Shown one piece after another: positions 1-7,173 of a stretch of DNA of 18,782 nt. The position numbers and the translations under genes are program-made. The stretch covers positions 1 through 18,782 of the forward strand of contig CALDZQ010000165.1 in NCBI GenBank assembly GCA_937944035.1. Direction: 5' to 3'. The first letter of the stretch is position 1. Every line of letters starts with the position of its first letter. A model generated the notes under the pieces. It was not told where the DNA came from. It did not search any database and was given only the letters and a program-made list of their open reading frames with translations. The stretch comes from an uncultured Neomegalonema sp. (lineage in GTDB: Bacteria; Pseudomonadota; Alphaproteobacteria; Rhodobacterales; Rhodobacteraceae).

Positions 1-422
1 AGGTCATCAAGTCGGGTGAGGCCATTGGCGAGGCATCCGCGCTCAAGATGGTCTATGCGGGCCTGACCAAGGGGACATGGACGTTGCAAACGGCTGTCCT
101 TCTCGCGGCGCAGCGCCTTGGGGTGATTGATCCGCTGCTTGAAGAGTTTGAATTCAGCCAGAAAAGTCCGCTGGATGCGATGCGGGCGCGGGTTCCTTTC
201 TTGCCCGCTGACTCCGCGCGCTGGGTGGGGGAGATGGAGGAAATCGCGGCGACATTTGCCTCGGCGGGGGTCAGTCCGGGCTTCCATGACGGCGCGGCGG
301 ATGTTTTCCGCATCCTCGCGCAAACGCCGTTCGCCGAAGAAACACGGGCGACGCTGGATCGGTCACGTACCCTAGAGGAAGCCTTGACCGTCTACGAAAA
401 GTATGTGCCTTCCAAGGCTTGA
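1..422 (+). CDS. NAD(P)-dependent oxidoreductase, DUF1932 C-terminal part (5'-truncated by the window)
   Basis: This is the C-terminal end of a beta-hydroxyacid dehydrogenase-like protein. The open frame runs in from the left edge (first complete codon at position 3), so the Rossmann NAD(P)-binding domain lies outside the window and the ATG at 48 is internal. About 139 residues are visible. They open with a segment reading GEASALKMVYAGLTKGT, which matches the start of the helical C-terminal domain (DUF1932) of 6-phosphogluconate / 3-hydroxyisobutyrate dehydrogenase relatives; the Lys in the ALKM segment corresponds to the conserved lysine of that superfamily. Members reduce or oxidise small hydroxyacids in the cytoplasm, but the substrate cannot be told here. 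The stop is 39 bases before the glutathione transferase start on the same strand, so it is probably an early gene of the 1-4441 operon. The family call is fairly secure; the reaction is unknown. Confidence 0.75.
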   Translation, partial: VIKSGEAIGEASALKMVYAGLTKGTWTLQTAVLLAAQRLGVIDPLLEEFEFSQKSPLDAMRARVPFLPADSARWVGEMEEIAATFASAGVSPGFHDGAADVFRILAQTPFAEETRATLDRSRTLEEALTVYEKYVPSKA

Positions 423-450
423 GCGTTATGTAGATGGCCATAGACATTGC

Positions 451-459
451 GGGAGGAAG
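451..459 (+). promoter_or_regulatory. Shine-Dalgarno that decides the glutathione transferase start
   Basis: GGGAGGAAG sits just before the ATG at 462. It rules out the in-frame TTG at 447, which lies upstream of the site and has no such signal of its own. Confidence 0.7.
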
Positions 460-461
460 TC

Positions 462-1091
462 ATGATTGATCTTTACACTTGGACAACGCCGAACGGGCGC
501 AAGATTTCCATCCTGCTGGAAGAACTGGGCGTTGAGTACACTGCGCATTCCATTGACATCGGGGCGGGCGACCAGAAAACGCCCGAATTCCTGAAAATCG
601 CACCAAACAACAAAATCCCGGCGATTGTGGACCATGATAATGGCCTGAACCTGATGGAGTCAGGGGCGATTATGCTCTATCTGGCCGAGAAGTATGGTAA
701 GTTCCTGCCGACTGAACCCCTCGCACGGGCGCGGGCGAATGAGTGGTTGATGTGGCAAATGGCGGGCTTCGGGCCGATGCTGGGCCAGACCCATGCGTTT
801 CACCACTTCAACAAGGGCAAATCGGAATGGGGCGAAGATCGCTTCCTGACCGAGACGGCGCGCCTCTACGGTGTGTTAGACAAGCGCCTGAGCGGGCGTG
901 ATTACATCGTGGATGAGTATTCCATCGTCGATATGGCGTGCTGGCCTTGGGTCTCGCGCTATGAATGGCAGAGCATTGACCTCGCGAACTATCCGAATGT
1001 GCGCGCATGGTATCAACGTATCGCCGCCCGTCCTGCGGTTCAGGCCGGCTATCATGTGCCGAAAAAGATGGGCGAAATCCCTGCGGGGTGA
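462..1091 (+). CDS. Glutathione S-transferase, Nu-class / YfcG-YghU-like
   Basis: This 209-residue protein has the usual two-domain GST length: a thioredoxin-like N-terminal domain (about residues 1-85) and an all-helical C-terminal domain. Its first residues run MIDLYTWTTPNG. Thr9, Pro10 and Asn11 stand where Escherichia coli YfcG has its glutathione-contacting Thr9 and Asn11, so this is the Nu-type enzyme that lacks a catalytic Tyr, Ser or Cys. The cis-proline segment NKIPAIVD and the glutathione-binding ESGAI segment near residue 66 are both present. Relatives act as cytoplasmic disulfide-bond reductases or peroxidases using glutathione. The gene is followed after 16 bases by the 2Fe-2S subunit gene, and a role in protecting against or processing the oxidase's products is only inferred. 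The ATG at 462 is chosen over the TTG at 447 because of the strong ribosome binding site between them. Confidence 0.9.
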   Translation: MIDLYTWTTPNGRKISILLEELGVEYTAHSIDIGAGDQKTPEFLKIAPNNKIPAIVDHDNGLNLMESGAIMLYLAEKYGKFLPTEPLARARANEWLMWQMAGFGPMLGQTHAFHHFNKGKSEWGEDRFLTETARLYGVLDKRLSGRDYIVDEYSIVDMACWPWVSRYEWQSIDLANYPNVRAWYQRIAARPAVQAGYHVPKKMGEIPAG

Positions 1092-1107
1092 ACGCAAGAG
1101 GCGATAG

Positions 1108-1566
1108 ATGAAAATTATTGTGAATGGCGAAACGCACGATGTTGCGGTTGCGCCCGATATGCCGCTTCTGTGGGTGTTGCGTGATGAGTTAAAACTCACG
1201 GGCACGAAATACGGTTGCGGCATCGCGCAATGCGGCGCGTGTACGGTGCATATTGACGGGGTCGCTGTGCGGTCTTGCCAGATGCCCATCGGTGATCTGG
1301 AAGGCGAGGTGACGACGATTGAGGGGCTTGGCCAACCGGAGACGCTGCACGCGGTTCAAGAGGCGTGGATCAAGCATCAGGTCGCGCAATGCGGTTATTG
1401 CCAATCCGGTCAGATCATGGCCGCTGCGTCTTTTCTGGATACCAACCCCGACCCCAATGACGAGGATATTGACCGCGCGATGAGTGCCAATCTTTGCCGT
1501 TGCGGCACGTATCCGCGCATTCGCGAGGCTGTCAAGACGGCGGCTTCCAGCCTGCGGGGGGCATGA
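1108..1566 (+). CDS. 2Fe-2S subunit of a molybdenum hydroxylase (isoquinoline 1-oxidoreductase alpha-like)
   Basis: This 152-residue protein is the small electron-transfer subunit of a xanthine-oxidase-family enzyme. The plant-ferredoxin-type cluster is bound by Cys37, Cys42, Cys45 and Cys57 (GCGIAQCGAC, then a later Cys). The second, helical-domain cluster is bound by Cys95, Cys98, Cys130 and Cys132 (QCGYCQSGQ and NLCRCGTY). All eight expected cysteines are present, as is Gln94, which in relatives contacts the molybdopterin cofactor. Length and motifs fit IorA and its homologues. It has no signal peptide. The next gene carries a Tat signal and starts one base after this stop, so the two subunits are probably assembled in the cytoplasm and exported together (inference from related enzymes). 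An AGAGG-like ribosome site precedes the ATG. Confidence 0.93.
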   Translation: MKIIVNGETHDVAVAPDMPLLWVLRDELKLTGTKYGCGIAQCGACTVHIDGVAVRSCQMPIGDLEGEVTTIEGLGQPETLHAVQEAWIKHQVAQCGYCQSGQIMAAASFLDTNPDPNDEDIDRAMSANLCRCGTYPRIREAVKTAASSLRGA

Positions 1567-1567
1567 T

Positions 1568-3805
1568 ATGGGCGCGTTGAAAACGATTGCACGGCGGACG
1601 TTTCTGATCGGCTCGGCGGCGATTGCGGGCGGGGTGGCGTTCGGCATTTACAAGGTGAAGCAAGATCCGGCAAACCCGCTGTTGGAAACCGCGAAATCCG
1701 GTGAAGCGGTTTTCAATCCGTGGGTGATGATTGATGGTGAACGGATTACGCTCATCACACCCCATACCGACCTCGGCCAAGGGGCGGAGTCTATGCAGGC
1801 CGCGCTGATCGCGGAGGAGTTGGACCTTGACTTCGGTCAGTTCGAGACGAGCGTCGGCGTTCCGGCCGCCGCCTATTGGAACACGGCAATGGCGGGGGAT
1901 GCGGCGCCGTTCAAGTCGACGGATGACAGCTTTACCGCCGAAACGACACGCTCGGTTATGGGCGGCGTTTTCAAGCTGATCGGGATGCAGGGAACAGGGG
2001 GGTCAAGCTCGGTCCCTGACAGCTTTGACAAGCTGCGTATGGCGGGTGCGGTCGCGCGTGAGACGCTGAAAGCGGCGGTGGCAAAGAACTGGGATGTGCC
2101 GGTCGGTGAATTGAAGACGGCAGAAGGCACGGTAATTCTGCCCGATGGCACAGCGCTGAAATACACTGAGGTTGCCGCGCTGGCCGCTGAGATTGAGCCG
2201 GTTGAAGATGTTGCGCTGCGCGATCCTTCTGAGTGGCGCTTGATCGGGTCGCAAATGCGGCGGTTGGACATCGTCGGCAAGTCTACGGGTGCGTTGAAAT
2301 ACGGCATCGATCTTGATATTGAAGGGATGGTTCACGCGACGGTCAAGGTGAACCCGCGTCAGGGCGGCGTGATGAACGCTTATGATGCAAGTGATGCCGA
2401 AAAGATGTTCGGCGTTATCAAAGTCCTGCCCGTAACCAATGGCGTGGCTGTGGTTGCGGAGAACACCTGGTATGCGTTTCAGGCTGTGGATGCGATCTCA
2501 TTCGATTGGGGCGCGGCCCCATATCCGGCGGAGCAGGCCGATCATTGGCTGGCGGTGGCGGATAGCTTTACCGGAGAACGCCTCGATAAAGTCTGGCGCG
2601 AGGATGGCGATCCGGATGCGGCGTTATCGGGCGATGTTGTGGAGGCGGAATACCGCGCGCCTTACCTCGCCCACGCGCCGCTGGAGCCGCTAAATGCCGT
2701 TGTGAAGGTGACGGAGGAGGGTGTGGATATATGGGTCTCGCACCAAATTCCTCGCATTGCGCAGCAGCAAGTCGCCGCGATAACGGGACATGAAACGGAG
2801 CAGGTCAAACTGCATGGCCAATATGCCGGCGGCAGTTTCGGGCATCGGCTGGAGTTTGATAACGTCAGGCTCGCGGCCGAGATTGCGAACCAAATGCGCG
2901 GCACTCCGGTCAAGCTGACCTACAGCCGTGAAGAGGATTTCGCCCATGATTATCCACGCCAGATCAGCATGGCGCGCGGACGCGGTGCGGTGAAGGACGG
3001 CAAGGTCGAAGCCTACGATCTCAGCATCGCATCCGTCTCCTCCTCAGCGTCACAAATCGGGCGTATCGGCATGTCGATGCCGGGACCGGATGCGCAGATT
3101 CCTGCGGGTGCGTGGAACCTGCCCTATGCGGTCCCGAATTTCAGAGTGTCAGCGTATCGCGTCCCCGAACTTGCGCCGACAAGCTCCTGGCGCTCGGTCG
3201 GGGCGTCTTCGGCGGGGTTTTTCGCGGATTGTTTGCTGGACGAGCTGATCCATGTGGCGGGTGCTGATCCGTTGGAGGAGCGACTGCGCCTATGTACGCA
3301 TGACCTTGCCCGCAAAGCGTTGGAAGCGGTTGGTGAGATGTCGGTTTGGGGCGGCGATCTTGGTCCTGATCGCGGGCGCGGGGTTGCGTTTGTGAACTCT
3401 TTCGGTGTGCCCTGTGCCGAGGTCGTTGAGGTGACGAACACGCCGGACGGCATCAAAATCGATAAGGTCTTCGTTGCGGCGGAAGTTGGTACGGTGGTTG
3501 ACCCGATTGCGTTCGACAATCAGGTCAAGGGCGGCGTCGTGTGGGCGCTGGGCCATGCCATGAACTGCGAGTTGACGTATGCGGATGGGATAGCGGAACA
3601 GTCGAACTACCACGCCTTTGAGGCAATGCGCATGTATCAATGCCCGCAAATCGAAGTGCGGGGGCTTGAAAACGGTGACTCTGTGCGCGGCGTGGGAGAG
3701 CCACCGGTTCCCCCGGCGGCGGCGGCGCTTGCCAATGCGATTTTCGCCGCGACCGGAAAGCGGCTACGTGAAATGCCGTTTAACAAGCATATCGATTTTG
3801 TCTGA
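1568..3805 (+). CDS. Molybdopterin-binding subunit of a periplasmic hydroxylase/aldehyde oxidase (isoquinoline 1-oxidoreductase beta-like)
   Basis: This is the large catalytic subunit (745 residues from the ATG at 1568) that carries the molybdenum-cytosine-dinucleotide-type cofactor and oxidises N-heterocycles or aldehydes. Residues 9-13 read RRTFL and are followed by a hydrophobic alanine/glycine stretch, a twin-arginine signal of the kind seen in IorB-like proteins, which predicts periplasmic action or a membrane anchor. Near the C-terminus the segment VGEPPVPP contains Glu711, which corresponds to the active-site glutamate of xanthine-oxidase-family enzymes. The glycine-rich GGSFGHR segment near residue 424 fits a cofactor-binding loop. 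The start at 1568 is preferred because it places the Tat motif near the N-terminus and leaves one base after the alpha-subunit stop, which suggests translational coupling; upstream in-frame starts would run back into the previous gene. The true substrate (quinoline-type ring, nicotinate, aldehyde) is not determined. Confidence 0.92.
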   Translation: MGALKTIARRTFLIGSAAIAGGVAFGIYKVKQDPANPLLETAKSGEAVFNPWVMIDGERITLITPHTDLGQGAESMQAALIAEELDLDFGQFETSVGVPAAAYWNTAMAGDAAPFKSTDDSFTAETTRSVMGGVFKLIGMQGTGGSSSVPDSFDKLRMAGAVARETLKAAVAKNWDVPVGELKTAEGTVILPDGTALKYTEVAALAAEIEPVEDVALRDPSEWRLIGSQMRRLDIVGKSTGALKYGIDLDIEGMVHATVKVNPRQGGVMNAYDASDAEKMFGVIKVLPVTNGVAVVAENTWYAFQAVDAISFDWGAAPYPAEQADHWLAVADSFTGERLDKVWREDGDPDAALSGDVVEAEYRAPYLAHAPLEPLNAVVKVTEEGVDIWVSHQIPRIAQQQVAAITGHETEQVKLHGQYAGGSFGHRLEFDNVRLAAEIANQMRGTPVKLTYSREEDFAHDYPRQISMARGRGAVKDGKVEAYDLSIASVSSSASQIGRIGMSMPGPDAQIPAGAWNLPYAVPNFRVSAYRVPELAPTSSWRSVGASSAGFFADCLLDELIHVAGADPLEERLRLCTHDLARKALEAVGEMSVWGGDLGPDRGRGVAFVNSFGVPCAEVVEVTNTPDGIKIDKVFVAAEVGTVVDPIAFDNQVKGGVVWALGHAMNCELTYADGIAEQSNYHAFEAMRMYQCPQIEVRGLENGDSVRGVGEPPVPPAAAALANAIFAATGKRLREMPFNKHIDFV

Positions 3806-3817
3806 GAGCGGGACAGC

Positions 3818-4441
3818 ATGAGAAAAAGCATTATTCTGGCGATGGCTCTCCTCTCCGGCGTTGCTTTGGCATCGGAGCAGCACGGCTTGGTGGTGAATAC
3901 ACCCCCTGAAGGGTCGGTTACGCGCGAGGCCGGATTGCAAGCGTGGGAGCGTATTCACGCGGTCGTCTCTCACCCGCGATGCGCGAATTGCCATACGGAC
4001 GAGCGGAACTTACCGATGTGGTCGGGGTCGGAATACGCCGATGCGCAGCCTCACGGGATGAATGTTCATGCCGGAGAAAGCCGGATCGGGTCGGAAACAC
4101 TGGCGTGTCAGGCATGTCATGTAACCTCGAAACGCCCGAATACCGTGCCTCACGCGGCCCCTCATGCGGGGATGGACTGGCGGTTGGCTCCGGTGGAGTT
4201 TGTGTGGTTTGGCGTGGACGGCCCCGCGATCTGCGCGCAAATCCGCGATCCTGAACGCAATGGCGGGCGTGATGGTGCGGGTTTGGTCGAGCATATTACT
4301 CATGATGCGGAAGAAAAAGGCTTTATCACATGGGGCTTTAACCCCGGCGCAGGGCGCGAACCGGCTCCGGGTGGAATGCAAGCGCATCTAGAAGACATGA
4401 TCCGCTGGGTCGCTGCCGATATGCCCTGTCCCGAAGATTAA
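3818..4441 (+). CDS. Periplasmic diheme cytochrome c associated with the Mo hydroxylase
   Basis: This 207-residue protein begins with a clear Sec signal peptide (MRKSIILAMALLSGVALA, cleavage near Ala18). It carries two CXXCH heme-attachment motifs, CANCH at residues 55-59 and CQACH at 97-101. Further Met and His residues near 78-84 and 110-118 could be axial ligands. The C-terminal half has the DPERNGGR, WGFNPG and GREPAPGG segments that recur in small proteins annotated as isoquinoline 1-oxidoreductase-associated subunits. It starts 12 bases after the molybdopterin subunit and ends the operon; the next gene converges from the other strand 7 bases away. The likely role is to take electrons from the 2Fe-2S subunit and pass them to the respiratory chain, comparable to the cytochrome domains of nicotinate hydroxylase NicB. 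The heme sites are seen; the partner is inferred from position. Confidence 0.85.
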   Translation: MRKSIILAMALLSGVALASEQHGLVVNTPPEGSVTREAGLQAWERIHAVVSHPRCANCHTDERNLPMWSGSEYADAQPHGMNVHAGESRIGSETLACQACHVTSKRPNTVPHAAPHAGMDWRLAPVEFVWFGVDGPAICAQIRDPERNGGRDGAGLVEHITHDAEEKGFITWGFNPGAGREPAPGGMQAHLEDMIRWVAADMPCPED

Positions 4442-4448
4442 GCAGTCC

Positions 4449-5330
4449 TCAGCCGGCCATGCCCGTCCGCTCGATCGGGACGTTGTCGATCAAACGGGTC
4501 TTGCCGAGCCTTGCGGCAGCGAAGATGCGGGCCTCTTTGCCGTGTTCGAGCCTGTTTACAATCGCCAATGTCGCGGAATCACGGGCTTCGATATAATCGA
4601 TTTCCGAGAAACCAGCCGTCAACAGCGCTTTTGTGCAGGCTTCCAGCACACGGTCCAAATCAATGCCATGCGCGATATGGTCGGCGGATGCAAAGAGGGC
4701 GCGGTTCAGCTTGCCCGCGATTTTGCGTTCCTTCACGCTGAGATAGCGATTGCGGGATGACATCGCTAGACCGTCCGCCTCGCGCACTGTCGGACTTGAG
4801 GCGATGCGGATCGGCATGTCCAAATCGCGCACCATTTGCCGGATCGAGACCAGTTGCTGCCAGTCTTTCTCGCCAAACACCGCATAATCGGGTTGGGATT
4901 GATTGAGCAATTTGCAAACTACCGTGGTCACACCGTCAAAATGGCCCGGTCGATGGCTGCCGCAAAGCGGGCCTGTGATTTCTGTCACACTGACACTCGT
5001 GGCGAAGCCGTCAGGGTACATCTCTGATACAGAGGGCGCGTAAATCAAATCGCACCCGGCACTCGCCAATAATTCGGCATCGCGCACTTCATCGCGGGGA
5101 TAATTCTCGAAATCCTCACCCTCGCCGAACTGCGTAGGGTTGACGAAGATAGACGCAATCACCCGTTTCGCGCGGCGTCTGGCGTTTCTGACCAGCGAGA
5201 GATGCCCTTCATGCAAGCCGCCCATTGTCGGAACGATTGCCACGAGATCACCCGCCCGCCGCCAATCCCGAACAACATCGCGCAGTTCGACGATGGAGGT
5301 GACGGTTCGGGGGCGTGAGATGTGAAGCAT
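4449..5330 (-). CDS. panC: Pantoate-beta-alanine ligase (pantothenate synthetase)
   Basis: PanC joins pantoate and beta-alanine with ATP to give pantothenate, the precursor of coenzyme A, in the cytoplasm. At 293 residues it is close to the usual family length of about 280-290. The nucleotidyltransferase signature is present as VPTMGGLHEGH (residues 33-43, the HIGH-type motif), followed by FVNPTQFGEGEDFENYPR (62-79), GEKDWQQL (153-160) and MSSRNRYLS (190-198, the KMSKS-like ATP loop). The ATG at 5330 gives an N-terminus of normal length, though only a distant GGAG is seen upstream. The partner gene panB is not in this window. The gene faces the cytochrome c gene tail to tail. Confidence 0.97.
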   Translation of the reverse strand: MLHISRPRTVTSIVELRDVVRDWRRAGDLVAIVPTMGGLHEGHLSLVRNARRRAKRVIASIFVNPTQFGEGEDFENYPRDEVRDAELLASAGCDLIYAPSVSEMYPDGFATSVSVTEITGPLCGSHRPGHFDGVTTVVCKLLNQSQPDYAVFGEKDWQQLVSIRQMVRDLDMPIRIASSPTVREADGLAMSSRNRYLSVKERKIAGKLNRALFASADHIAHGIDLDRVLEACTKALLTAGFSEIDYIEARDSATLAIVNRLEHGKEARIFAAARLGKTRLIDNVPIERTGMAG

Positions 5331-5397
5331 GGCCTGTGCGGCTCCGGTTTTCAGTATGGCGCTAACTTAACCGAAGTGGCGTGAGAAACAAGAGTCA

Positions 5398-5425
5398 CGT
5401 GCAATTATGCGTTTTGAATTGCACG
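5398..5425 (-). terminator. Inverted repeat between the DUF5658-like gene and panC, possible weak terminator
   Basis: CGTGCAATT (5398-5406) and AATTGCACG (5417-5425) are perfect 9-base complementary arms around a 10-base loop, 11 bases past the stop of the minus-strand gene at 5437. On the minus strand the right side continues with a broken T/C-rich stretch rather than a clean U-tract. It could be a weak terminator or an operator upstream of panC. Confidence 0.4.
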
Positions 5426-5436
5426 CTTCAGCCATC

Positions 5437-5835
5437 TTATAACGACAGATTATAGGCGATCAAAAAATTGTTGGTGACGACACTTGATGTCCATCCGCAC
5501 ATGCATGTCATAATTGCGATTGTTGTCTTGTTTGGCGACCACACAATCATCGCTGCAACTGTCGCTTGTAATGCCAGTTTAGGCAGATACCATGCGTTGC
5601 CCATAGTCTCCTGAAGTGAGCGCATAAAACCGTTCAGCTCATAGGCGCCCAAGGACAATGCCCATTCGGTGGAAAGAACATCCAGCATACCGAGAAAGAC
5701 AAAAAGTCCGGCAACAGTATAGCCGAGTGTCTGCAAGGTGGGGTTTTGGCGTGCTTTGAGGGCCAACTGTTCATATCGATGTGCTCTTCGCAAAATCACG
5801 CCTTTGATGCTGTCCCGTACCCCGCAGTCGATCAT
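5437..5835 (-). CDS. Small integral membrane protein, DUF5658-like
   Basis: This 132-residue protein has a short basic N-terminus (residues 1-35, many Arg and Lys) and three probable membrane segments at about 38-60, 84-100 and 105-125. The segment DVLSTEWALSLGAYELNG (52-69) resembles the aspartate / serine-threonine / glutamate-asparagine signature of DUF5658 proteins, although the usual Asn-Pro is Asn-Gly here. No function is known for that family. A good ribosome binding site (AGGGGAC) precedes the ATG at 5835. The gene stands alone between panC and hemH, with inverted repeats on both sides. It is visibly richer in A+T than its neighbours, which may mean recent acquisition or simply membrane-protein codon bias. 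The reading frame is credible; the family assignment is tentative. Confidence 0.6.
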   Translation of the reverse strand: MIDCGVRDSIKGVILRRAHRYEQLALKARQNPTLQTLGYTVAGLFVFLGMLDVLSTEWALSLGAYELNGFMRSLQETMGNAWYLPKLALQATVAAMIVWSPNKTTIAIMTCMCGWTSSVVTNNFLIAYNLSL

Positions 5836-5848
5836 GGCGTTTGTCCCC

Positions 5849-5873
5849 TAACATCTGATGAATTTCGATGTTA
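5849..5873 (-). promoter_or_regulatory. Inverted repeat in the leader of the small membrane protein gene
   Basis: TAACATC (5849-5855) and GATGTTA (5867-5873) are perfect 7-base arms around an 11-base loop. They end 13 bases before the ATG at 5835, directly against the ribosome binding site on the minus strand. The repeat could be a repressor operator or a leader hairpin that limits ribosome access; nothing in the sequence identifies the regulator. Confidence 0.35.
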
Positions 5874-5980
5874 AGGGTTTGAGCAAGACACGCGCCATTT
5901 TGGGAAGTGATTTTAAATATGTCTTTAAAGCGCTGTTTAGGCAGTGTCTTCGATATGAGGGACAATCACTTTCGGTCGCA

Positions 5981-6002
5981 AAAACACTGGGTATCGTGTT
6001 TT
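5981..6002 (-). terminator. Putative terminator of hemH
   Basis: AAAACAC (5981-5987) and GTGTTTT (5996-6002) form perfect 7-base arms with an 8-base loop, immediately after the hemH stop codon. On the minus strand the structure ends in five T residues. The stem is AT-rich, so termination strength is doubtful. Confidence 0.45.
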
Positions 6003-6006
6003 ACGA

Positions 6007-7134
6007 TTAAAGCCAGCCTTGGCCTTCCCGCTTTATTACATCAACGAGCATGTTGATATGAGCGTCATCCGCATTGAGGCAGGGCAGGTAGGTGAACTTT
6101 TCGCCCCCGGCTTCTTCAAATGCCTCTAAAATCTCCTCATTGATCTCTTCAAGGGTCTCAACGCAATCAGCCGAGAAGCCGGGCGCGAGGATGACCATGT
6201 CTTTCTTGCCTTCTTCCGCCAATTCCGCCACGCGTTTGACCGTGTATGGTTGCAGCCATTCTTCGGTGCCGAAGCGGGACTGGAAGGTGACTTCGAGGAA
6301 TTCCTTCGTCCAGCCGAGCCGTTCGCGCAGCAGGCGCGTGGTTTTCTGGCATTGGCAATGATACGGGTCGCCAGACATCAGGTAGCGTTTCGGGACACCG
6401 TGGTAAGACGTGACGACAACATCCGGCGGCGGCTGCCCATTGGCCTTGCGCTCCGCCATATGTTTTTCGAGCGATTGCGCCAGTGCCTCGATGTACAGCG
6501 GGTGTTCGTAATAGGCCGGAACGGTGCGGATATACGGTTGCCACCGCAACTCCATCAGGGCGCGAAAAGCCTGGTCGTTAGCGGTTGCCGTGGTCGGCGC
6601 GGCATATTGCGGGTAAAGCGGGAAAAAGATGATCCGCTCGCACCCCTGCTTTTGCATCTTCGCAATCGTGTCGATTGTAGAAGGATTGCCATAGCGCATA
6701 CAGTAATCGACAATGATATTATCGCCGAACTCAGCATGAAGTGCCGCCGCTGTTTTTTCGGTTTGATCACGCGTGATGGTCAGCAGTGGGGACTCGTCTT
6801 TTTCCGTATTCCAGATCGACTTGTACGCTTCACCGGAACTGAAAGGGCGTTTTGTGAGGATGACGAGGTTCAGCAGCGGCCACCACAGGGCGCGGTTGAT
6901 GTCGATCACGCGGCGGTCGCTGAGAAATTCTTTGAGATAACGACGCATGGGCCAGTAGCTGTGGTCATCAGGCGTGCCGAGATTCGAGAGTAGAATGCCG
7001 ACTTTTGACTGTGGCACGGGAGGGTGGTCCGCATTGGCGTGAGTCAGGCGTCCATTACCCGGAGCGTCCAGTATCGTTTCTTTCATGGGCGCAGCGTCCA
7101 GCATTCGCGGGTCTCTCAGATTGGTGTTATTCAT
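6007..7134 (-). CDS. hemH: Ferrochelatase
   Basis: Ferrochelatase inserts Fe2+ into protoporphyrin IX, the last step of protoheme synthesis, at the inner face of the cytoplasmic membrane. The protein is 375 residues from the ATG at 7134. The core begins with VGILLSNLGTPD (45-56). The metal-binding signature SYHGVPKRYL (243-252) contains the catalytic His245, and PYHCQCQKTT follows at 257-266. FSADCVETLEEINEE (320-334) contributes Glu326, the counterpart of the conserved active-site glutamate. The first 44 residues are an extension with no family match; later in-frame methionines (residues 11 and 17) may be the real start, since the ribosome site before 7134 is poor. The methyltransferase gene ends 39 bases upstream on the same strand, so the two are probably cotranscribed. 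Confidence 0.97.
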   Translation of the reverse strand: MNNTNLRDPRMLDAAPMKETILDAPGNGRLTHANADHPPVPQSKVGILLSNLGTPDDHSYWPMRRYLKEFLSDRRVIDINRALWWPLLNLVILTKRPFSSGEAYKSIWNTEKDESPLLTITRDQTEKTAAALHAEFGDNIIVDYCMRYGNPSTIDTIAKMQKQGCERIIFFPLYPQYAAPTTATANDQAFRALMELRWQPYIRTVPAYYEHPLYIEALAQSLEKHMAERKANGQPPPDVVVTSYHGVPKRYLMSGDPYHCQCQKTTRLLRERLGWTKEFLEVTFQSRFGTEEWLQPYTVKRVAELAEEGKKDMVILAPGFSADCVETLEEINEEILEAFEEAGGEKFTYLPCLNADDAHINMLVDVIKREGQGWL

Positions 7135-7173
7135 TAAATCTTGCGGTGCAACATAGTCGGGGAACAGGCCGCG

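Noticed and set aside
5771..5965. 64-codon minus-strand frame upstream of the small membrane protein gene
   Set aside because: It overlaps the start of the better-supported gene, has no ribosome site that I can see and resembles nothing; I treat 5836-6006 as a non-coding leader region.
6250..6993. 247-codon open frame on the plus strand opposite hemH
   Set aside because: It lies wholly inside the strongly supported ferrochelatase gene on the other strand, shows no family motif, and is the sort of long antisense frame that GC-biased codon use produces.
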